Positions 17,945-38,645 of a stretch of 64,000 bases of DNA are shown one piece after another (position 1 is the first letter of the stretch; each line of letters begins with the position of its first letter). A program made the position numbers and the translations under genes. The stretch comes from Muraenolepis orangiensis. Its lineage: Eukaryota; Chordata; Actinopteri; Gadiformes; Muraenolepididae. The stretch is from positions 17,153,038 through 17,217,037 of the forward strand of contig CM051016.1 in NCBI GenBank assembly GCA_027704905.1, given 5' to 3'. Below the pieces are notes generated by a model. It was not told the origin of the DNA. It did not search any database and was given only the letters and a program-made list of their open reading frames with translations.

Positions 17945-19112
17945 TAGATTGCTTACTATTTTCACTATTTCACTGAAAAAGTAAAATTGTAATCTGTACA
18001 CAAGTCTACCTAAATTCCCACTGAAAAAGCAGATATATGGATAATTAACTGTTGACTTCGTCGTTTGCCTGCTTTGTCACTTCCGTTTGCTCTTCTGCGC
18101 ACTGATTCGTTCACCGATTCTCTAGCTGAACAACCAATCAGAGGGGTATCTCTCTTTCGCCAACTAGCCCCGCCCCTACCCTGCCCAGATTTGGGTCACT
18201 TGACGGCCATCCTCGGCCCTACAGCCAACCCCGGCCTTAAGCCAAACTCCTGACTCTAGAGATTGTAGTAAAAAAAATGTAACCTCAGTGTTAAGTTGTT
18301 GTTGATGTTTATAAAGCTTAAGATTTGCAGTGGCTCAACCACAATCTTATCATGACCAAATATATGCCCTTGGTTTACAGTACATCTTTGATGGGATTTA
18401 TTTTTTGTGTCCTCTCCCAAAATCCCACTAATGGATTTCATCTGCTCCAGAAAGAGGCCTCAGTAATGGAATGCAAGGCAGCGCAGGACATAAACAATGT
18501 GGACATTCTGGGAAAAGTATCTCTGTGACTTTCCAGCGGGATACAAGGAAGCCATCTGCCATTACCTGCCGCTGTATTTGAACTCACAGCTGGTCCATGG
18601 CCATGACATCACGGTTGGCTAGCCAACACAAGGGGGGGTGGGCCTATTTTCTGGGGCCTTCCAGAATCTGACCGCTTCAGTTGGTCAGAATCCTTGCCGG
18701 TTGGATTTACTTTCCTCGTTGGATGTCGTTTGATTAAGCGTTGCACAAGATGGAAACTTCGAAGGGGGGGACGGTTAGGATGCAGCTGCCAGGAAGAGGA
18801 GTAGGTTGTTCCTAACCGGATGCCACCACACGTGTTTCTGATCATCTGTTCCTCTGACCCCCCCCCCCCCACCCCATGCATTAGCTCACTCGTACAGGAA
18901 GGAGCCTGCGATAGTGCAATCCCCCCGTTCCTACCCTGGGGCTGACATCGCCACCCTGGTGTTGTTTTTTAAGCTGTTGTTTTGTAGTAACCAAAAATAT
19001 AACACCACCTCCGCCCCCCCCCCCCTTTAAACCTGGGATCAGTGCAAAAAGGGAACAAAACAAGATGTTGATGAAAGAAGATGGAAGCCTTTAAAGAGAC
19101 TATAGACCAGAG

Positions 19113-19156
19113 CACCTTATTATACACGTGGAAGCTGCCATGTGTATAATAAGGTG
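19113..19156 (+). repeat. Hairpin with 19-bp arms and 6-base loop
   Basis: CACCTTATTATACACGTGG (19113-19131) pairs with CCATGTGTATAATAAGGTG (19138-19156), the only non-Watson-Crick pair being one G-T. The loop is AAGCTG. An 'aataaggtg' half-repeat follows directly. Confidence 0.88.
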
Positions 19157-19867
19157 TGTAATAAGGTGCCCTGTTCTTGTCAAACTGTCTTACTGAAAAT
19201 GTAAAAATATACTCTGCTTACACATTCACCAGCAGATTTTATCAAACCATATTAAATAACATTTTAAATGCTAAATACAATTGTCAACAGAACAATGTTT
19301 TGTTCTTGTTTTTGGTTCATTTGTGTGCTTAGGTAGTGTCCCACATTTATAATTCCTTATCTTTCTAAAAAAAAAGCATACTTATACTTGTACTGCTAAA
19401 GTGTCCCGCCTCAAGTTGTCAAGCAGAACTTCACTCATGCACAATTTGTTATCTCAATGACGTCATTTCAAGACGTCCGACAGATTTTAATCACAGACTG
19501 CCAAAAATGAATGAGTCTAGCTGTGTTGTCCCCCCTGATAATTTAAGGCCCAGACATTACAAATCCCCCCTCCCTCAGTGACCGTCTGTGAGTCAAGAAG
19601 CACCTTGCCTGACTGTGTGGGACACACCGTTGTCTTGACACACAGGGATTGGATTAAGTCCAGTACATCTCTGAGAGAGGGAGATATAGCCGGCTTATTG
19701 AGCAAATAGCCAGCTTACTCCTGGCAAGTTATTTTGGAAAGCAGGAGGGCTAGCAATGGATAAGGTAATATACTTGAAAATAAATGAGTCAAGAAAACAG
19801 ACGGATGGAAGTCTTCACCTCATTATCTCGGCGTGTAGTATTACACGTAGTTTGACATTTAGGATAT

Positions 19868-21230
19868 CAAGTCAAGTCAAGTCAAGTCAAGTCAAGTTTA
19901 TTGTCACTTCACAGTTTACAGTTTAGTATAAGGCAGTGATGTGAAATTCTTGTGTGCAATACCCGACGACAGACAGCAGTTATAGAATAAGATAAAATAA
20001 AAATAGATAAAAATAGATAAAAATAGAATAAAAAATAGAATAAAAAATAGAATAAGGAATATAAAATAAAAATAAAAAAATGCAATTTATAAAATGCAAA
20101 AATCAGCACAGAAAAGAGCAATATATATATATAAATCAATGTAATAAAATATACATTGTTATATGTTATACGCCCTTGTTCAGCAGCCTGATGGCCTGAC
20201 TGTGGAAGCTATCTCTAAGCCTATTTGTACGACACTTGATACTGCGGTATCGCCTGCCTGACGGTAATAGTGAGTAAAGTTCGTGGCTGGGGTGGGCAAT
20301 GTCTTTTATAATTCTTTTGGCCTTGGCCACGCACCGCTGGTTGTAAATGTCCAGGAGGGAGGGGAGCTCACCTCCAACGATATACTGGGCCGTCCGCACC
20401 ACCCTTTGAAGCGCTCTGCGCTCGAGTGCCGTGCAGTTCCCGTACCAGGCGGTGATACACCCTGTCAGAACACTCTCGATGGTGCCGTTGTAGAATGTTC
20501 TCAGGATGCGGGGGCCCATGCTGAATTTCTTCAGACGCCTGAGAAAATACAGGCGTTGTTGGGCCTTTTTCACCACGTGTGTGGTGTGCGTGGACCATGT
20601 GAGGTCCTCGGAGATGTGCACGCCGAGGAACTTGAAGCTGCTGACCCTCTCTACTGCAACGCCGTCGATGGAGATAGGGCTGTGCTCTCCCCTCTGCCTC
20701 CTGAAGTCCACGATCAGCTCCTTGGTCTTCTTGACGTTGAGGGCGAGGCTGTTCTCCTGGCACCACTGCTCCAGCGATCCGACCTCCTCCCTGTAGGCTG
20801 TCTCGTCGTCGCCGGCGATCAGGCCCATCACTGTCGTGTCGTCAGCAAACTTGACGATGACGTTGGAGCTGTGCATAGCCATGCAGTCGTGGGTGTAGAG
20901 GGAGTAGAGGAGAGGGCTCAGCACGCATCCCTGGGGGGCTCCCGTGTTGAGGGTCAGTGGCTCTGATGTGGTGCTGCCCATCCTCACCACCTGGCGGCGG
21001 TCCGACAGGAGGTTCAGTATCCAGCTACACATGGATGGGGGTACGCCTAGGCCTCTCAGCTTGGTGTCGAGCTTGGCAGGAACTATTGTGTTGAATGCTG
21101 AGCTGTAGTCCACAAACAGCATTCGCACATAACAGTTCTTCCCCTCCAAGTGGGAAAGGGCAGTGTGGAGGGCCATGGCAATTGCGTCGTCCGTGGATCT
21201 ATGATTTGGATTATAATTAAAGTGTTGAAT
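19868..21230 (-). mobile_element. Rex1 (Babar-type) LINE, 5'-truncated, with (ACTTG)n tail
   Basis: On the minus strand a continuous RT frame (listed as CDS) is followed by an A/T-rich 3' UTR and six ACTTG units (CAAGT on the + strand, 19868-19897). Short tandem pentamers at the 3' end are typical of Rex1. The 5' end abuts a family T tail at 21231. No target duplication was found. Confidence 0.92.
20166..21230 (-). CDS. Rex1 reverse transcriptase, partial but open
   Basis: About 350 codons without a stop. Motifs in order from the N-terminal side: RSTDDAI (start of the RT core), VDYSSAFNTIVP (motif A, catalytic Asp), NTGAPQGCVLSPLLYSLYT (motif B), KFADDTTVMG (motif C, catalytic Asp-Asp), LNVKKTKELIVDFRR (motif D) and FKFLGVHISEDLTW (motif E), then the C-terminal region to a TAA at 20166-20168. 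The endonuclease and first RT motifs are absent through 5' truncation, so it cannot transpose by itself. The open frame extends upstream to 21362 through a family T fragment, which is not part of this protein. The intact motifs argue for a fairly recent insertion. Confidence 0.9.
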   Translation of the reverse strand: MQHFNYNPNHRSTDDAIAMALHTALSHLEGKNCYVRMLFVDYSSAFNTIVPAKLDTKLRGLGVPPSMCSWILNLLSDRRQVVRMGSTTSEPLTLNTGAPQGCVLSPLLYSLYTHDCMAMHSSNVIVKFADDTTVMGLIAGDDETAYREEVGSLEQWCQENSLALNVKKTKELIVDFRRQRGEHSPISIDGVAVERVSSFKFLGVHISEDLTWSTHTTHVVKKAQQRLYFLRRLKKFSMGPRILRTFYNGTIESVLTGCITAWYGNCTALERRALQRVVRTAQYIVGGELPSLLDIYNQRCVAKAKRIIKDIAHPSHELYSLLPSGRRYRSIKCRTNRLRDSFHSQAIRLLNKGV

Positions 21231-21321
21231 TGGAGGAAATTCATACTGCGGGAGGCAATGGGGAGAAAGCATTCCATTGTACTTGTTGCACATGGCAAAT
21301 AAAAATCTTGAATCTTGAATC
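21231..21321 (+). mobile_element. Family T retroelement 3' end, copy 3 (short)
   Basis: Has 'attcatactgcgggaggc', 'ccattgtacttgttgc' and the tail 'aatcttgaatcttgaatc'. It is truncated exactly where the Rex1 copy begins. Confidence 0.85.
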
Positions 21322-22196
21322 AATACCTTTTTTAGGCTTTTTACCAGCCAAAAAACATACATTATTGGCTGAGAGAATCGAGTCTACAGGCCCATTTCTA
21401 GACAGCACACCAGACATGTATCATGCTGTGATCCACGAGCACATTGAGGACCAGAGGAGCGTCCCAGACCCCCCTGAGTAACACGTAGATGACACATCTG
21501 CAGGAGCTGAGGAGCATCCCGGAACTCTGCCCTCTGGCTCCCCTTTCTACCCTCACACACACACACACGCAACACTTTGATCTTCAGCACCTCCTTTAGT
21601 CGTTCTTCCGCTGATCAAAACTTCTGAGCGCAGAGGCCTCCAGCAACATGATTGGTCGAAAAACTAATATGAAGCGAACAAAAGTAAAGCGCCCCCTTTT
21701 AACCGGATTTAAGGCCCGTCGGCCGTCAGACTTTAGATATTAACGCGGAGCATCTTCCATCCATTATTATAGAGTTCACCGTCCCCCTTCGGGGGTTTGG
21801 ATGTTTTTGTTAGAATTGAATTGGGAGAGAAAGAGCAGACACTTTTAGGCGGGCCGATTTTTTTTCACGGAGGCAAACTAGTATCGACTCAAACCCGCTC
21901 TGCGGTAAATTCCGTGGAAAGTCTCGTGGCAAATATTTGTTTTGCTGTCGCCGCACAGCTCCAAAGTTAGCAAAAAAACAACCTGAATACAGCATTTTCT
22001 TTTGCCCGGTCACAGCTGTAAATACAGAGCCCTAACTAGAAGCAGTGATCCATCCAGTCCTTCTTTTTGAGATTCATGACGGCGCACCGTGAGATTTAGA
22101 TGTACATCTGACTCGCTTTTCGTACACGTCTTGAAGCAAAAATTCGCAAACTGATACGTTGGCAGTTTTCTCCAAACGGCGGCACGTCATCATCAA
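21322..22196. other. Intron 1 block, no recognisable gene
   Basis: Unique-looking sequence; a short (CA)n near 21555. Nothing supportable. Confidence 0.5.
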
Positions 22197-22681
22197 TATA
22201 TAGTCATATCTATATCGCATATAGTGGTGTTGCTGTATATAGCATAGTACATAGTATAGTATATAGTGTTGTTTATAGTAGTAAAGCATATATATTGGTA
22301 GTATATAGTGTTGTTAACAGCATAGTATTGTACAGTATAGTATTGTATAGCTTAGTGTAGTATTGTTGTAGGTAATTGATATTGCAGGAGAGAAGGGGTA
22401 AGCATTTCACTGTATGGGGCGGCAGTAGCCCTGGAGGTAGAGCGGTCGTCTGACGACCAGAAGGTTGCTGGTTCAATTTCCCGGCGCCTCTCAAAGTGTC
22501 GAGGTGTCCCTAAGCAAGTCAACCTGATTTTAACTGCTCCTTGCGCGGCTGACTCCGCCGTCGGTGGATGAATGTGTAAATAGGTGAATGTGAGGCATGT
22601 GAGGCATGACTTTATAAAAAGCAGTCCATTTACCATTTTACCATTGTAAAAAAACAACAAAAAAAAAAAACATCTTGAATC
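22197..22681 (+). mobile_element. Family T copy 4, interrupted by a SINE
   Basis: The AT-rich 'tatagtattgt' section (22197-22365) and 'attgcaggagagaaggggta' lead to 'agcatttcactgtat'. A SINE follows, and the family tail 'aaacatcttgaatc' reappears at 22668-22681. Confidence 0.75.
22416..22645 (+). mobile_element. tRNA-derived SINE (type A) inside family T copy 4
   Basis: The head has A-box-like 'tagccctggaggtagagcgg' and B-box-like 'ggttgctggttcaatttcc'. The body contains 'gtcgaggtgtccctaagcaa' and 'gcggctgactccgccgtcgg', and the tail 'gcagtccatttaccatttta'. This is a common fish SINE layout; the head is not a functional tRNA gene. Confidence 0.85.
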
Positions 22682-24078
22682 GATATTGTCTATTTATCAA
22701 ACCTACCGACCTTTCATGTTATTTATGTTCTAGGACCGTAAACCCACGAGGGCACACACAAAGGACACAGTCACACAAACACATTTTTAGTACGCCACCA
22801 CTACCGCAACCTGTACACAATGATTGTGATGCACTGACCTTGCTGTCCTTTTACTAGTATCCATCTATCTACTACCAGACAAGGATAACATTTTATGTGC
22901 TTCCCCCCCCCCCCCTAACCTTCTGCCGTATTTATTTTTTTTCTCCCATCAAGGCTCGTGTCTCATAAAAGAAAAAGGTCGGTTTTGTGAATGCGGGACA
23001 CGAGCGTAAATAATCCACTACAAAAAGGTCCGCGCTGGCGATACATCCGCATGCCGCTTTCTTAATCCAGGGTGACGTGCATAGTAGCTGAAGTCCATGG
23101 TCTGACTCGTATACATTTGAATACATTTATTGTTAACAAACAATGCTTTACCGTCCACTACGTGTCCATTTGTGTTTCTTTCCTCCACGCCTGAAGATGC
23201 GTCATCACAAGCGATCACCTCTTTCCATTGTTTTTAAATCTTCACAGACTCCACCGCTTCTGCTGCCTTTTCTACCCGTAGGTCAGCTGTCACGCTACGG
23301 CCGTCCAATAGGAACTGCTGGAGGACAGACTCGGTCTCAGATTAAGGGGCTGGTATCTGATTCCCGCGCTACCCGGGCGGTGGGGTAGGGGGGGGATGAT
23401 AACTCATATCATTTAAAAAGCCACCCGTATTGATTTTGAAGTGTAGCGCACTGGGATTTGCTGAGCCCGGTGTATCTGGAGTTGACTCTTATCAGTCTCT
23501 TAAAAAATAAAAGGGATTGGGGGCAGGGATTGGATTTATGATGTCCACAATCGTGAGTTCTGCTGAGCACATGTTTCTAAAAGTGTTACAGGAAGGGGTG
23601 TGCCGTATATAGACGCCATGGTGGAGAGGCTTAGAAAACATGTAGACCCAGAAAGTCCCTCTTTTTTTTTCCCTGTGAGTCCTGGTTTGATCCTGATATT
23701 TGGCGTTTGGTTAATTTGATGGATGGTCTGTTTTCATCAGCATGAATCTTACTTCACAGTGGTCCAGTGTGAGAGACGCATGCAGGGCAGGGGGGGGGGG
23801 GGTGGGGGGGGGGAGGACCATAACGAGTGTTGCCCCGATCCCAGTGGAGCGGTTAACACGGCTAAAGATTTGTGCGCGGCGGGTGCTAACTCAAGTGGAC
23901 GGAGGCCAACTTCTTTAGTGCTGAACTGGTGAAAGAGCCTAGGAACATTAAGGGGGTCAGGCTGCGGTCCAAAACAGGTCTATCTCCCTCTGACTTCTTA
24001 ATCCCTTTTCCCCGAATCAGCAAGTGAATGGGGAAAGGGGGATTGGATGAAGGCAGGGGAAGAATAGGATGGGGGGGT
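22682..24078. other. Intron 1 block, no recognisable gene
   Basis: Includes a C run (22903-22915) and a G-rich stretch (23791-23812). No gene or transposon recognised. Confidence 0.5.
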
Positions 24079-28129
<4,051 letters not shown>

Positions 28130-28352
28130 CCTCATTACATATACCTATACATATGACATATACCTATTATTATGCTCATATCACATTTATACCTAGACTG
28201 TCTTTTAACCTGTAAATTTAAACTGTAAATTATATTATATTACCATGCACTTTACTGCAACATTTGCACTCTGGTTAGATGCTAAATTATTTTCGCTGTA
28301 CTGTACTTGTGCTGTGCAATGACAATACATTTGAATCTAATCTAATCTAATC
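28130..28352 (+). mobile_element. LINE 3' tail with (AATCT)n end
   Basis: Has 'ttgcactctggttagatgct', 'gctgtgcaatgacaataca' and ends 'gaatctaatctaatctaatc', a layout typical of the 3' ends of fish CR1/Rex1-group LINEs. No coding part remains. Confidence 0.7.
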
Positions 28353-29756
28353 ATTCGAACTCGATCCCAGTGCAGCATTTGCGTTGGTTTTCCTCTAACC
28401 ACCGAGCATTGGGCCGCTGTTCTGGATGTAGTCCTGTGCTCACAGGTTTTCTCCTCGCCCAGCAGCCGCGAGCCCCCTGACTGGCATGTCTGCTAATTGC
28501 GGTAATGAAGGTCACCTTAAGGGGGTTACAGCAGGAGTCCCCCGTCTGCTTCCCCAACACATCCTGTCGGCAGGCAGGGGTCTGTGGAAAGACACGCCGG
28601 GATGCCCAGGGAGGCCATATGCTGCTCACCCACCAGCCTCACACCTTCCACTCACACCGGGACCGCCCCCTTGATGAGATTCAAACGCAAGAGTGTTTTG
28701 AATACACACACTGTGTGTCATACAGAGGACAGCGCTGGACCCTCTTACCTGTTGGGTTTGGGTAGAAAACCCTGCGAGATTAAGGTCATCGATCAAACTG
28801 AATTAAATTACTGTGATACATTGTGAACGTCGTGGGAAATTGACTTGCTTAACTAAATTGCGACCTATGTTGCCATTTAGTTTACCTTCCAATACAATCT
28901 AATCCAATGTTGCAAGGGGTATTCATTAAAGGTGATCACCACCTATACCATTAAAGGGTTGGGAAAACTGAACTGAAATCAATTATTGGCCATGCCAAAA
29001 TCCATGGCAACAAGGCAGTGCCATTTGAGATAGGATCAAATATCTCAGAAGGCCTAATATACTGGAGGTGGGCTTATGGGGTGGAAAATCCTTAAAAGCA
29101 CCAAGGTAGACAGCCCTGTGTGCATCACATTCCCAATACAGATCCTGACAATGGTTCTTCTGTTGCTATGCGCTTGCATGAGAACAAAGCGTCTTTCACA
29201 ATAAGTAATAATGTATTTTCTGCCATTATCAGAGCACAAGACGAACCGGTAAGGGCTTTTAAAAGTACTCCCCATCCTTACAGGCTAACCCTTAATTCTC
29301 CACCATTTGTTGTGTGTTATTATTAATAAATAATGCACAATCAGTTGGAAGCAGGTTCACAAGTGGCTTTGATATGTATATTTGTATTATTAATATGTCA
29401 CCCGCTGTGACTCACTCTTGGCACTGCACTTCAATGACATTTTCAAAAGGCTGTGGCTCGGACAGAAGCCTGTGATCTCTCAGGTCTTTATACCAAGGTC
29501 TTTGTAGTGCAATTCCTGATATGATGTGACTTATAATAGCTTTTTCAATTATTCAAGAAAGTCTCGAAAAGCCAGATAAAGACTTTACAATTGGATGGCG
29601 GGTCGTATAGAAATACCAATCTCTGTTGGTTCTAGTGTTATCCACCCCAGCAGAAAAAATAAGAACCTTGTAAATTCATGGCAACTTTCATTGACATCGA
29701 CAAACAATTGGATATAAAAAAAAAACAGATTTCCTCAAGGCGCAGAGAGACATAGG
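28353..29756. other. Intron 1 block, no recognisable gene
   Basis: Unique-looking sequence with overlapping short frames on both strands and no domain I recognise. Confidence 0.5.
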
Positions 29757-33042
<3,286 letters not shown>

Positions 33043-33265
33043 GGGGGCAGTAGCTCAGTGGGTAAGGACTTGGCTACAGGTACAGAGTCGCAAGGTTGCC
33101 CGTTCAAGTCCCTGAAACACCAGGTTACTGCCTAAGTGCCCTTGGGCAAGGCACCCCCTTGGCTGCTATATATATAAATAGCTGCCCACTAACACTAGGA
33201 TGGGTAAAATGCAGAGTGTAAATTTCCCCACTGTGGGACTAATAAAGGACCAAAAATAAAATAAA
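33043..33265 (+). mobile_element. tRNA-derived SINE (type B)
   Basis: Head 'ggcagtagctcagtgggtaa' (A box) and 'ggttgcccgttcaagtccc' (B box), body 'gtgcccttgggcaaggcacc', tail 'aggatgggtaaaatgcagag' then 'actaataaaggac'. Confidence 0.85.
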
Positions 33266-33745
33266 AATGCCCTTCACACATGCGTCTAACTCGGATGACT
33301 GAACATACTCTTCATTCAGTGTCACAGTCACTTAAACCTCATTGAAGTAGCTGACAAAAAATACAACAGGTGTAACATACCAGTACAAATAACCAAAGAT
33401 ATAATCAACTAGGTGTACTCCTTATCCCTCATCTGACACTGACTTTGTTTTTTTGGCCAAAGTTTTTTGTTTAGTTTCAGATGGAGAGGTAAGCGCTGAG
33501 GAATGTGCAATATTTGATACGCCAAGATATTCTACATGCTCTTCCAGCTTTGGAAATGTATTATGATATGACTTCAATGTCTAAACAAGCCACCGCTTTG
33601 ACTCTTCTACTCGAGACTGCACACAATTAATTGCAAAATCCACTGGGCATTCCATTTAATATGCATGCTTTTACTGCATTAATATACATTCCCTTTGCTT
33701 AATATACATTCCCCAGTGCTTCTTCTAGCTTATTCTACTACCTTT

Positions 33746-34082
33746 AGATGTGCACTACCGGTAGATGTGCACTACCGGTAGCTGTACACTACCTGTAGCT
33801 GTACACTACCTGAAGATGAACCTTACCTGTAGCTGAACATTACCTGTAGCTGTACACTACCGGTAGCTGTACACTACCTGAAGATGAACCTTACCTGTAG
33901 CTGAACATTACCTGTAGCTGTACACTACCTGTAGCTGTACACTACCTGTAGCTGTACACTACCTGTAGCTGAACATTACCTGTAGCTGTACACTACCTGT
34001 AGCTGTACACTACCTGTAGCTGTACACTACCTGTAGCTGTACACTACCTGTAGCTGTACACTACCTGTAGCTGTACACTACT
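33746..34082 (+). repeat. 17-bp minisatellite with higher-order structure
   Basis: About 20 tandem copies of a 17-bp unit (consensus AGCTGTACACTACCTGT). Variants such as AGATGAACCTTACCTGT and AGCTGAACATTACCTGT alternate, and a block of four variants (68 bp) is repeated twice before a homogeneous run. Confidence 0.95.
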
Positions 34083-34525
34083 GCTGCCCAATAATATTCC
34101 CAAAGACCAAAACCTGTTCTCCCTTGTTTGTAGTTGAGCCGATTGTGGCGGTGGAGAGTAGAACTGGAGCTCCGTTTCCACATAGCACACTAGCCATTAG
34201 AGACCAGCCCCGGGGTATGGACGGACATTGCACTGCCGCCGACGTTATCAAACTGTGACAGCCCCAACCCCTGGGTCAGTGGCCCAGTGTAATTTAATGT
34301 GTCCATGTGTCTATGGCTCCAAGCTGTGGAGGAATCTCTTGGTGTGTGTGAGCTAGGGGCCCCCGGATGAGCGATCAGGTCTATTAACCCCTCCGTGGAC
34401 CACTGCATGACGGATGCAGTGTATGTGGCCTGGGTGGAGTGAGGAGGGTGAGCAGGGAAGGGGAATGACCTGCCCTGTGGGAAGTAGGACTCCTTGCATT
34501 GGAGCTTGCCCCCCTTCGCTTGAGA

Positions 34526-37091
<2,566 letters not shown>

Positions 37092-37232
37092 GCCAGGTGT
37101 GTTGTCCCTAGCCAGGTGTGTGGTCCCTAGCCAGGTGTGTGGTCCCTAGCCAGGTGTGTGGTCCCTAGCCAGGTGTGTTGTCCCTAGCCAGGTGTGTTGT
37201 CCCTAGCCAGGTGTGTTGTCCCTAGCCAGGTG
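37092..37232 (+). repeat. 19-bp minisatellite
   Basis: Seven full and one partial copies of GCCAGGTGTGTTGTCCCTA, alternating between TTG and GTG/GG variants in blocks (one TT, three GG, three TT). Confidence 0.95.
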
Positions 37233-38199
37233 CCAGCTGCCACTCACTCAACAGGTGCCTTTTGTGGGATGCAAATCAGATTGCCATGGTAACAAATAAC
37301 CATTGATTTCTCAAGAGAGATCCATGGCCTAGTCCATTCATGTCAGTGTGTGTGTGTATTCAAATGATAACTGGTGTCAAATCAAAACCTGTACAGTCTC
37401 CACCATTACATTCTGAACGATCTTCAATTGTTCTCAAATTTCTTCTTGGTTTCAGATTTTTTTTAAACTAATAAACAACCATTCTTCTGTTAATGGATCC
37501 CCCTGTGGATAATGTTATTTTGTTGATGATTATCAGATTTTGGCCACGGCTATTGAGATTTCGGATTGGATTGACTGTTAGCCCGGGCTGTATTCCATTG
37601 CAACAGCATGTATTTTTGAGTTGAGCCTTTCTTGGGTGGCCCGTGTTCAGAAATCTGCAGCTTTGATTGTGGCCAGCGCCGGGCCCAGTCTATCTGTGTG
37701 CATTCCAACGGCCAAAACGCTTACTTTGGCACAGTGGTTGCACTGGATCACATTTTCTTTGCAAAGCACTCGTGTTCCACGTGGCACACAAGCGCTTGGG
37801 CACGCACACACTTTGCACATGGTCGTTAACACCGGCGGCATTGCTAGAGACCGCAACAGTGATAACATTTCACCGATGGATGTGTTGTTGCTGTAGCTAC
37901 TCCTCATCACCGCTCGCCTTGGCCAGTACCCGGATTCCCTTCAGGCAACAAAAAACAGCTCAGGAGCGTGACACTGAGCACAGCTTGGCGCCTTGGCTCC
38001 TTGGCTCGTCCAATGTTCTGATTCACAGGACGTTGGAGCGTGTCACAGGGAGAGCCGGTGGCCAGGGACCGTACTGTGTGTGTAAACGTCCTCTGACAAG
38101 CCATCTTCAAACACCGTCACGCTTCAGCCAACACTCCATGGTAGTCACAGGTTTTTCTCTCTTTTTTTTTTTTGTTCAATTAGATTGCGGGATAGCAAG
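37233..38199. other. Intron 1 block, no recognisable gene
   Basis: Open frames on both strands around 37620-37910, none recognisable. Confidence 0.45.
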
Positions 38200-38530
38200 A
38201 TCAAGATGTTTTTATTTGCCATTTGCAACCAGTACAATGGAACTGGACTCCCCATTCACTCCCGCAGTATGAATTTCCTACAACAATACTACAATACTAT
38301 ACTAAACTATACAATACTATACTATACTAAACAATACTTTACTATAAACACTATATACTACCTACGATATGCTATACTATATACTATAAACATCACTATA
38401 TACTATACTATATACTATAAACAACCCCATACTATATACACAATATAATTAACAACAAAGGGACTAATGGATGATACAGTATATACATATGACGAATGGT
38501 GCAAAAAGCATTTTAAAGTGGCGCTAGTGG
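38200..38530 (-). mobile_element. Family T retroelement 3' end, copy 5 (uninterrupted)
   Basis: 'gatcaagatgtttttatttg', 'cactcccgcagtatgaattt', a long 'actata'-rich middle, then 'gcattttaaagtgg'. It is the best uninterrupted reference for the family in this window. Confidence 0.82.
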
Positions 38531-38645
38531 AAAGCGTGATTCACTCCCAGCCGAAGGGATCTGGGTTCAAACCCCGATGTCCACCGGTCTACCTTTTGGG
38601 CCTTCCCTTGGCTATTAATGACTTTTAAAACTTAAAACTTTGGAA
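38531..38645 (+). mobile_element. SINE (type C) fragment
   Basis: B-box-like 'tctgggttcaaaccccgatg' followed by 'tccaccggtctacc', matching the order in the copies at 43237 and 58812. Confidence 0.6.

Noticed and set aside
20283..20966. 227-codon + strand frame
   Set aside because: It is antisense to the Rex1 reverse transcriptase, whose motifs are on the minus strand.
33746..34082. Regular direct repeats resembling a CRISPR array
   Set aside because: Units are directly adjacent with no unique spacers, and the DNA is vertebrate. It is a minisatellite; the same applies to 37092-37232.
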